Source: an uncultured Erythrobacter sp. (GTDB lineage: Bacteria > Pseudomonadota > Alphaproteobacteria > Sphingomonadales > Sphingomonadaceae). From it: a stretch of 64,000 nt of DNA. The DNA is taken from the NCBI GenBank assembly GCA_947488755.1, contig CANLAD010000001.1:696247-760246 (forward strand), read 5' to 3'. The notes beneath the pieces are model-generated. The model made no database searches. It had not been told where the DNA came from and saw only the letters and a list, made by a program, of their open reading frames with translations. Position numbers and translations under genes: made by a program. Of the stretch, positions 57,696 to 64,000 are shown piece by piece; the stretch's first letter is position 1; each line of letters begins with the position of its first letter.

Positions 57696-58468
57696 AGATC
57701 CGCCTTCGAGAAAAGCGAGACGAAGTTTGCTGTAGTCGTCTCGGCCAATCGGTCCGGTTCCATTCCGCGCAAATCGGCCACGAAGCGCGCCGTATCGGCC
57801 ACGAATGCTGGCTCACAGGGTTTGCCACGGTGCGGGACGGGCGCCAGAAACGGGCTGTCGGTTTCGACCAGTAATCTATCCTCGGGAATGGTCTTAGCGG
57901 TCGCCTGCAAGTCCTTGGCATTCTTGAATGTCACAATCCCTGAGAGCGAGATTGTCAGGCCCAGATCGAGCACCGCCTGCCCGAACTCGGCGGACGCTGT
58001 GAAGCAGTGAATCAGCGCCGGAAAGTCGCCGCGCTCAAGCTCGTCACGCAGGATTGCGAGTGTGTCATCCTCGGCGTCGCGGGTGTGGATGATCACCGGC
58101 AGTCCGGTTTCGCGCGCTACGTCGATGTGAAGGCGGAAGAGGCGCGCCTGTGTGGTTCGGTCGGAATGCTCGTAAAAGTAATCGAGACCCGTTTCTCCGA
58201 TGCCGATGACTCGCGGGTCTTTCGTCGCGGCAAGCAGCGTTGTCCGGTCCAGATCGGCGTGATCGTCGGCATTGTGGGGATGAATGCCGACGCTGGCGTA
58301 GACATCGGGCTCGCGCTGTGCGGTCGTGACCACCTGATCCCACTCGGCGTGCTTGGTCGAGATGTTGAGGAAGGCCCCCACCCCTGCCTCGCGCGCCCGC
58401 TCAAGCGCGCCCGCCTGGTCGTCAACGAGACCCTTATATTCGAGGTGGCAATGGCTATCGACGAGCAT
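57692..58468 (-). CDS. tatD: TatD-family deoxyribonuclease
   Basis: A metal-dependent hydrolase of 258 residues from ATG 58468, the base shared with the metG stop (TGATG). It begins with VDSHCHLEY; the metal ligands continue in the GETGLDYFY, IHTRDAEDD and ETDSPFLAP motifs. TatD proteins are 3'-5' exonucleases and endonucleases with roles in DNA repair. The metG-tatD-MBL order is common in bacteria. Confidence 0.94.
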   Translation of the reverse strand: MLVDSHCHLEYKGLVDDQAGALERAREAGVGAFLNISTKHAEWDQVVTTAQREPDVYASVGIHPHNADDHADLDRTTLLAATKDPRVIGIGETGLDYFYEHSDRTTQARLFRLHIDVARETGLPVIIHTRDAEDDTLAILRDELERGDFPALIHCFTASAEFGQAVLDLGLTISLSGIVTFKNAKDLQATAKTIPEDRLLVETDSPFLAPVPHRGKPCEPAFVADTARFVADLRGMEPDRLAETTTANFVSLFSKADL

Positions 58469-60045
58469 CAGGCATTCTCCCCGACCGCTTCGGGCAATTC
58501 GAGGCGCGGGAAAATCGGGGTGGGCTTGCCCACGGTGAAGTCGCTTTGGGCAAGCCGGGCAAACCAATCCGCGTCATCGAGCGCGGCATAGGCTCGCTCT
58601 CCTTGCGGGATGCCGAGCTGATCGAGCAATGCGCCTGCCTTGGTAGGCACCACAGGCTGAATGGCGATTGCCAGGTCGCGCAACGCGACGAACAAGGTCA
58701 GCAAGACGACGCGCATGCGTTCTGGATCGGTCTTCTTCAGCGCCCACGGAGCCTGCTCGTCGACGTATTGGTTGCATGCGTTGACGGCTCGCATCCAAGC
58801 CTCGATGCCAATTGAGAAATTGAGGGCATCGAATTCGCGCGGGAGGTCTTCTGCACAAGCCGTGCGGACGGTGGTGAGCAGTTCGCTGTCAGGCTCCGCA
58901 GGCTCAAAAACCGCAAGGTCACCATCTAAATTCTTCGCAATCATCGAAAGCGTTCGCTGAGCGAGATTGCCGAAGCTGTTCGCCAGTTCCGCATTGGCAC
59001 GCGTGACGATGGCTTCCGGAGAATAGCTGCCGTCCTGGCCGAAGGCGACTTCACGCATGAGGAAATAGCGCAGCGTATCAACCCCGAACTGGTCCGCCAG
59101 CTCAAGCGGGTCCGTCACATTGCCAAGCGACTTCGATTCCTTCTGCCCGCGATTGAGCAGAAAGCCGTGTCCGAACACCTTTTGCGGCACCGGAAGATCG
59201 GCGCTCATCAGGAATGCGGGCCAGTAGACCGTATGGAAGCGCACGATATCCTTGCCGATCAGGTGCAGGTCGGCGGGCCAGAAATCGCGCATTTCGGCCG
59301 TCTCTTCGGGAAAGCCAAGGCCGGTCAGATAATTGGTGAGGGCATCGACCCAGACATACATGACATGGGCGTCACTGCCCGGAACCTTCACCCCCCAATC
59401 GAAACTGGTGCGACTGACCGAAAGATCGCGCAGGCCCTGCTCGACAAAAGCGATCATCTCGTTCCGCCGACTTGTCGGCTCGAGGAAACCGGGCGTTTTC
59501 AGAAGCTCCAGCAGCCGGTCCTGATATTTCGAGAGGCGGAAGAACCAGCTTTCCTCGACAGTCCATTCGACCGGAGTGCCCTGAGGAGAAAGCTTTTGCT
59601 CTCCCTCGCCCGCGGTCAGCTCGCTCTCGTCATAATAGGCCTCGTCGCGAACTGAATACCAGCCTTCATAGCGGTCGAGATAGAGATCGCCAGCCGCTTC
59701 CAGCCGGCGCCATATCTCCTGGCTGGCACGATGGTGGTCGGGTTCGACGGTTCGGATGAAGCGATCGAACGAGATATCAAGTTTCTCGTCCATCTCGCGG
59801 AAATAGCCGGACATTTCGTCTGCGAGGTCGCGCGGCGAGCGGCCCTGCTCTTCGGCCTTGCGCGCCATCTTCAACCCGTGCTCATCGGTGCCCGTCTGGA
59901 ACCGGACACGCCGCCCCCGGAGCCGCTGGAAGCGGGCGATTACGTCCGCCGCAATCGCCTCATAGGCATGGCCGATATGCGGGCGGCCATTAGGGTAATT
60001 GATCGCCGTGGTGACATAGAAGGGCGCGTGTTCGGGTTCAGCCAT
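58468..60045 (-). CDS. metG: Methionyl-tRNA synthetase
   Basis: Charges tRNA-Met. 525 residues from ATG 60045: the class I signature appears as PNGRPHIGHAYE and the KMSKS loop as QKESKSLGN. The short length and the absence of a C-terminal EMAP domain place it with the alphaproteobacterial type. Its start lies eight bases inside the end of holB. The longer frame upstream is shadow of holB. Confidence 0.96.
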   Translation of the reverse strand: MAEPEHAPFYVTTAINYPNGRPHIGHAYEAIAADVIARFQRLRGRRVRFQTGTDEHGLKMARKAEEQGRSPRDLADEMSGYFREMDEKLDISFDRFIRTVEPDHHRASQEIWRRLEAAGDLYLDRYEGWYSVRDEAYYDESELTAGEGEQKLSPQGTPVEWTVEESWFFRLSKYQDRLLELLKTPGFLEPTSRRNEMIAFVEQGLRDLSVSRTSFDWGVKVPGSDAHVMYVWVDALTNYLTGLGFPEETAEMRDFWPADLHLIGKDIVRFHTVYWPAFLMSADLPVPQKVFGHGFLLNRGQKESKSLGNVTDPLELADQFGVDTLRYFLMREVAFGQDGSYSPEAIVTRANAELANSFGNLAQRTLSMIAKNLDGDLAVFEPAEPDSELLTTVRTACAEDLPREFDALNFSIGIEAWMRAVNACNQYVDEQAPWALKKTDPERMRVVLLTLFVALRDLAIAIQPVVPTKAGALLDQLGIPQGERAYAALDDADWFARLAQSDFTVGKPTPIFPRLELPEAVGENA

Positions 60046-61015
60046 GGGCGTGCTCGCTAGCCGGGGCAGCGCGGGTGAGCAAGGTGCCGATTTCAAGCGA
60101 CAGAAGGCCGCCATCGAAATTGTAGCGCGGCATATCCCGGCTGAGGGCGACGAGCTGCACATGGGTTTCGCTCAAGCGGGCGCGCTGGGCGTTGTCGGCG
60201 GCGCTGCGTGCGGCCTCGGCCACGATCCCCTGCGCCAGCTCCATCACCGCCGCCATCCGATCGCGATCGGCGCGCGGACCAATCAGCTTGGCGAGTTCGC
60301 CGCGCAGGGCCATCTTCGTATCTCCGCGCGCGATCAGGTTGCGGATGAGGCCGGAAATCGGCGCAAGATCCTGTTCGAGAAAGCGCAGTGCCGTGCCGAA
60401 AGACCCGTCTGCCGCGCGAACCGCCGCTGCGCGCGCGTCGTCACTTGCAGCCGCATCGGCCTCACCCAGCATGTGGTCGATCTGCGCATCGCTTAGCGTG
60501 GGTATCCTCAGCATTCTGCAGCGCGAGCGGATGGTCGGCAGCAAACGCGCCGGTCGATGCGCGACAAGGATGAAATAGGTGCCCGCCGGCGGCTCCTCGA
60601 GGCTCTTGAGCAGCGCATTGGACCCCCCGGTCTCCATATCGTCGGCCGGATCGACGATCACGACGCGCCTCTCGCCCAGTGTCGGACGTGTGGTGAGGCG
60701 CCGTTGCATGGTGCGGATCTGATCGATCCGGATGCTACGCGCGCGATCGAAAGGCTTGCCTTCTGCGGCCGCTTTCTCGGCTTTTTTGTCCTTGGGGCCG
60801 TATGTCAGTGTGATGATATCGGGATGTTCGCCCGGTGGATGACCGGCGGCGTCGCCCACCACCAATTCGCGCGCCGCAGCCTTTGCGAAGTCGCTTTTGC
60901 CAATGCCGCTCTTGCCAGCGACGATCCAGCCGTGATGCATCCGCCCCCCGGAAACGGCGGCGCGCCATTCACGCCAAGCGCCAGCATGGTTTGCCCATTC
61001 ACTCCGCTCGCTCAC
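60038..61015 (-). CDS. holB: DNA polymerase III subunit delta'
   Basis: Part of the clamp-loader that places the sliding clamp on DNA. The 325 residues show a Walker-A-like GKSGIGKSDFAK, a DPADDMETGGSNALLKSLEEPP sensor region and a SRCRMLRIP segment typical of delta-prime. The GTG start at 61015 overlaps the tmk stop (GTGA). The four zinc-binding cysteines of E. coli HolB are not obvious here. Confidence 0.92.
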   Translation of the reverse strand: MSERSEWANHAGAWREWRAAVSGGRMHHGWIVAGKSGIGKSDFAKAAARELVVGDAAGHPPGEHPDIITLTYGPKDKKAEKAAAEGKPFDRARSIRIDQIRTMQRRLTTRPTLGERRVVIVDPADDMETGGSNALLKSLEEPPAGTYFILVAHRPARLLPTIRSRCRMLRIPTLSDAQIDHMLGEADAAASDDARAAAVRAADGSFGTALRFLEQDLAPISGLIRNLIARGDTKMALRGELAKLIGPRADRDRMAAVMELAQGIVAEAARSAADNAQRARLSETHVQLVALSRDMPRYNFDGGLLSLEIGTLLTRAAPASEHAHG

Positions 61016-61653
61016 GCCTCGATCTCCGTAAGCAGGGGACCAAGCGCTTCCATCACGCGCGTGTGCACGTCGTCCGGCGTGCCGGAAGCATCGATTGTGC
61101 GCCACCGCTCAGGCTCGGCGCGGGCAAGCTTGGCGAAGGCGTCTGCAACATCGCGATGGTATGCCGCGCTACGCCCGCCAATTGCATCGGTTGCATCGCC
61201 GTCTCGCGCGCTGAGTCTCTCCCGCAACGCAGCTTCGTCGGCCTCGAGAAGGAGCACGAGGTCGGGACGCAGTCCCCCGCTTCCGATACGATGCAGGTTC
61301 ACGATTGCGTCGTCCCCCATCGCCCCCGCCCCGCCCTGATAGGCGCGGCTCGAGTCGATGAAGCGGTCGCACACCACCCAGCGACCGCTCTCAAGGGCGG
61401 GGTGGATCAATCGCGCGACGTGATCGGCACGCGCGGCGGCAAACAACAGCGCTTCGGCTTGCGGCCCCCACCCCTCGCCCGGCGGATCGAGGAGCAATTC
61501 GCGGATCGCCTCGGCCCCGGTCGTTCCTCCAGGCTCGCGGGTTGTCACTACGGCGAAACCCCGGTTGCGCAGGGCATTGGCGAGTAGACGTGTCTGTGTC
61601 GACTTACCCGTGCCCTCGCCGCCTTCGAAGGCGATGAACCGCCCCCTGCTCAA
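61012..61653 (-). CDS. tmk: Thymidylate kinase
   Basis: Phosphorylates dTMP to dTDP. 213 residues: FEGGEGTGKSTQ P-loop, TREPGGT, and DRFIDSSRAYQGG. The start is TTG at 61653, which overlaps the carboxypeptidase stop (TTGA) and gives the standard opening MSRGRFIAFEGGEG; the frame extends 14 codons further but is not used. It is followed by holB, the classic tmk-holB pair. Confidence 0.95.
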   Translation of the reverse strand: MSRGRFIAFEGGEGTGKSTQTRLLANALRNRGFAVVTTREPGGTTGAEAIRELLLDPPGEGWGPQAEALLFAAARADHVARLIHPALESGRWVVCDRFIDSSRAYQGGAGAMGDDAIVNLHRIGSGGLRPDLVLLLEADEAALRERLSARDGDATDAIGGRSAAYHRDVADAFAKLARAEPERWRTIDASGTPDDVHTRVMEALGPLLTEIEA

Positions 61654-62831
61654 GCGAACCACGCTGCGATTGCATTGACGATCCGGGCAAACCATCCCGC
61701 CCGCTCCACCGTTCTCGCCGCCAGAAGCGGGAAATGTGCATCGTCGAAACCCGGAACCGTGACCTTCAATTCCGCGACCTGATCGCCGTCGGTGAACGGA
61801 GCCCGCAGCGGACCTTCATAAGTGACGTTGACCGCGATATCGCCATCATATCCACGTGGCACGTTGATGAATATCGGACGGTCGGTCCGAAGCGCGACGC
61901 TGCGTTGGCCTCCGCCCTGAACGCGCGCATTCTCTACGATCTCGCCTTCATGGAACAGCCGCCTTCTCTCGAGGCCACGGAACCCCCACTCGATATAGTT
62001 GCGTGCTGCTGCGTCACGGGCTCTGCTGCGCGGCGATCCGGCAACCACGAGGACGAGCCGCTGACCGTCGCGCACCGCCGTGCCGAGATATCCGAAACCC
62101 GCTTCGTTGGTGTAGCCGGTCTTGATCCCGTCTGCCCCCGGCGTGCGGCCGATCAGCGGATCGTGATTGTATTGCTCGATCCCGTTATAGGTGAAGGAGG
62201 GGCGACCGATGTAGCGCGCGAACTTTTTCGGATGGCGCGATATCATGGCCCTTGCGAGAGTGACGAGGTCGCGCGCCGTTGTGAACGTCGCGCCGTCATC
62301 GGGCCAGCCATTGGGTGTGCCGAAATGGCTGCCGGTCATACCCAGCGCGCGAGCGCGGGCGTTCATCCCGTCTGCCCAAGCCTCCAGCGAACCGGCCTGC
62401 CCCTCGGCCAGCACCACCGACCCGTCATTGGCCGACACGTTGGCGATGCCGAACAGCAGATTATCCACCAGCACCGGATCGCGAGCGTTCAGCCACATGG
62501 TCGAGCCTTTGCCTGCCCATTCGCGCCAGGTCTCGGGCTTGATCGTAAAGGATTGACGGGGATCGAGTGCGCCCTCTTCGATCAATTCGAAAGCGTGATA
62601 GAGTGTCATTGCCTTCGTGATGGAGGCCGGGACGAACCGGCGATCGGAGTTGCGAGAATGCAGCACCTGCCCGCTGGTGATATCGACCAGCATGGCGATC
62701 GGCGCGTCGTCGGCGTCGGGTATCGCAAACTCCGGCCTCGGCGGTGTTTCCGCCGCGGCAGGCGCGATCACGATAAGCAACGCCGCGAACCAGACGACAG
62801 CCCAGTGCGCCTGTTGGCCGACGACCGACAT
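61650..62831 (-). CDS. dacA: D-alanyl-D-alanine carboxypeptidase (PBP5/DacA type)
   Basis: Trims the pentapeptide of peptidoglycan in the periplasm. With ATG 62831 the protein has 393 residues: signal peptide to about residue 27, then Ser70-x-x-Lys73 (SITK), the VSAND motif and KTG (IKTGYT), then the C-terminal PBP5 domain and a short amphipathic tail (ARIVNAIAAWFA) likely to bind the membrane. An earlier start (GTG 62873 or ATG 62864) is possible; none has a strong ribosome site. Confidence 0.92.
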   Translation of the reverse strand: MSVVGQQAHWAVVWFAALLIVIAPAAAETPPRPEFAIPDADDAPIAMLVDITSGQVLHSRNSDRRFVPASITKAMTLYHAFELIEEGALDPRQSFTIKPETWREWAGKGSTMWLNARDPVLVDNLLFGIANVSANDGSVVLAEGQAGSLEAWADGMNARARALGMTGSHFGTPNGWPDDGATFTTARDLVTLARAMISRHPKKFARYIGRPSFTYNGIEQYNHDPLIGRTPGADGIKTGYTNEAGFGYLGTAVRDGQRLVLVVAGSPRSRARDAAARNYIEWGFRGLERRRLFHEGEIVENARVQGGGQRSVALRTDRPIFINVPRGYDGDIAVNVTYEGPLRAPFTDGDQVAELKVTVPGFDDAHFPLLAARTVERAGWFARIVNAIAAWFA

Positions 62832-62901
62832 TCGTTTCAATTCTTCAAGCACACGTACGTCCATACGCCGCACCGTCCCGCTTGGCGAGGCGGCGCGGCG
62901 A

Positions 62902-63951
62902 TCAGTTCACGACTTCGTCCGCGAGCAGTCCGACGCTCATGGCGTAATAGTTCGAGCAATTGTATTCCAGGATCACGCGGTAATTGCCAGTGAGCAGCCA
63001 TGCGGGCTCGCCCGGTCCATCGGGCTGAAACAGCGACGCCAACGTATCGCCGGGCAGCGGACGCTGAGGTTGCACGCCGAGCGCGCGCCATTCGTCGACC
63101 GTCTTCCACTGGCTATGGCGCTCGTGCACCCTTGAACAAACGGGGGAGACAATCTCGGTACGGTAGGCATCGACATCGAACCCCCGCGGAACGGCGGCGC
63201 GCACGCCCCAGGGCTGCCCGGCTCGCCAGCCCGCATCGCGGAAGTAGTTCGCAATCGAGGCAAAGGTATCTGCGCGGTTGTTGAAGATGTTCGCCTGCCC
63301 ATCCCCGTCGCCGTCAGAGGCGAGGCGTAGATACACAGACGGCAGGAACTGGGGATTGCCGAAGGCGCCAGCATAACTGCCCACCAATTGCTGGCGCGAA
63401 TAGCCTTTGTCCGCGACTTTCATAAGCGCGATGAACTCGTTTTCGAACAATTCGCGCCGCCTGCCTTCCCACGCAAGCGTCGCCAGACTGCGGGCGAGGT
63501 CGAAATTGCCGCGAATGGTGCCGTAATTCGTCTCGTGCCCGAAAATCGCGACGATGATCTCTGGCGGAACGCCGTAATCTCGCTCGACCGCGCGCAGGTC
63601 GGCGCTATGCGAACGGTAGACGTCGCGCCCGCGTCGGATGCGGGTCGGGTTGACGTGCGTGTTGATATACGGCGCCATTGCCGGATAACCCCGCCGGTTC
63701 GGGCGACTTGGCTGTCCCTGATCGAGCCGTATGACCCGCTCATTGGGTGTAAGGCCAGCGGTCATGCGAGCGATCGTCGCTTCGCTCACGTTTTCCGCCC
63801 TTGCCCGTGCCTTGAGCAGCTCGACATAGGCGTCGAACGCGATGCCATCACGCGCGACCACTTGCGCCTGTGTCGGTGCGCTGGGTGCGAGAGCCCCGAG
63901 CCCGACGAAAGTTGTGCCGAGGGCGAGAGCGAAGAGACGTTTGGAGATCAT
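62902..63951 (-). CDS. Lytic murein transglycosylase (MltB family)
   Basis: Cleaves glycan strands to 1,6-anhydromuropeptides. 349 residues from ATG 63951 with AAGG six bases upstream. The signal peptide ends near TQAQ (residue 30). The catalytic Glu140 is in IFGHETNYG, followed by GSYAGAFGNPQFLPS and FNNRADTFASIANYF, the family's conserved blocks. It lies 70 bases upstream of the dacA-type gene, so two wall-modifying genes are adjacent. Confidence 0.92.
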   Translation of the reverse strand: MISKRLFALALGTTFVGLGALAPSAPTQAQVVARDGIAFDAYVELLKARARAENVSEATIARMTAGLTPNERVIRLDQGQPSRPNRRGYPAMAPYINTHVNPTRIRRGRDVYRSHSADLRAVERDYGVPPEIIVAIFGHETNYGTIRGNFDLARSLATLAWEGRRRELFENEFIALMKVADKGYSRQQLVGSYAGAFGNPQFLPSVYLRLASDGDGDGQANIFNNRADTFASIANYFRDAGWRAGQPWGVRAAVPRGFDVDAYRTEIVSPVCSRVHERHSQWKTVDEWRALGVQPQRPLPGDTLASLFQPDGPGEPAWLLTGNYRVILEYNCSNYYAMSVGLLADEVVN

Positions 63952-64000
63952 TCGGGCCTTATCATGCAAAAGACGTGAACTAGGGGTGATCGATTTTGAA

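Noticed and set aside
1..64000. CRISPR arrays, insertion sequences, prophage or toxin-antitoxin islands.
   Set aside because: I found no regularly spaced repeats of CRISPR type, transposase or integrase genes, or terminal inverted repeats. Nearly all genes are housekeeping families. The RatA name attached to the COQ10-like gene does not make it a toxin.

Overview
The window is 64 kb of GC-rich, gene-dense chromosome with ordinary housekeeping content. It most likely comes from an alphaproteobacterium of the Sphingomonadales, probably an Erythrobacteraceae-type organism. Pointers are the dusB-ntrB-ntrC-ntrY-ntrX-hfq-hflX-mazG order, a pyruvate dehydrogenase E1 beta subunit with its own lipoyl domain, a fused IspDF, LexA boxes of the GAAC-N7-GAAC type, and many genes joined by 4-base start/stop overlaps. 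The family-level assignment is inference. I see no phage, insertion sequence, CRISPR array or integrase.

Layout. 1-4.2 kb: the end of a sensor-kinase-like protein, then citrate synthase and glutamyl-tRNA synthetase on the minus strand. 4.2-7.2 kb: ComEC facing lexA, which has an SOS box. 7.3-16.9 kb: a long minus-strand run, ppiD-trpE-lipoprotein-pip-trpG-trpD-trpC-moaC-moeA, in which a phosphodiester glycosidase-like lipoprotein and a prolyl aminopeptidase sit between trpE and trpG. 17.2-20.2 kb: tpiA, secG, pyrG. 20.2-22.6 kb: hsp20 with a ROSE-like RNA thermometer, then grxC, a nitrilase-family amidase, a DUF1178 gene and tRNA-Arg(CCT). 22.6-25.7 kb: MFS transporter, haloalkane dehalogenase, MscS channel. 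25.8-28.8 kb: ftsB-like gene, pdhA, pdhB. 28.8-32.2 kb: three Tad-type pseudopilin/VWA genes. 32.4-38.6 kb: a squalene/phytoene synthase-like protein, an EF-hand protein, trmFO, a YhhN-family protein and gyrA. The gyrA upstream region carries a second SOS box identical to that of lexA. 38.9-43.1 kb: a TPR protein, a NYN-LOTUS protein, and a bicarbonate module (carbonic anhydrase, PII-like SbtB, SbtA). 43.2-46.3 kb: lipA, coq10/ratA-like, cinA/pncC, ispDF. 46.4-55.9 kb: dusB, the two Ntr two-component systems, a tandem-domain Hfq and hflX. 55.9-64 kb: a minus-strand group with mazG, a small membrane protein, an MBL hydrolase, tatD, metG, holB, tmk, a D-Ala-D-Ala carboxypeptidase and a lytic transglycosylase.

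How the genes work together. lipA and the lipoyl domain of pdhB connect lipoate synthesis to pyruvate dehydrogenase, which feeds citrate synthase. SbtA, SbtB and carbonic anhydrase look like a bicarbonate supply unit for anaplerosis. ntrBC/ntrYX sit directly upstream of hfq, so nitrogen sensing and small-RNA regulation are physically linked. The observations I would check first are the tandem Hfq, the second SOS box upstream of gyrA, the ROSE-like thermometer, the SbtAB-carbonic anhydrase cluster, the 27-base hairpin repeats at the end of pyrG, and the sensor kinase that has proline where its phosphoacceptor histidine should be.
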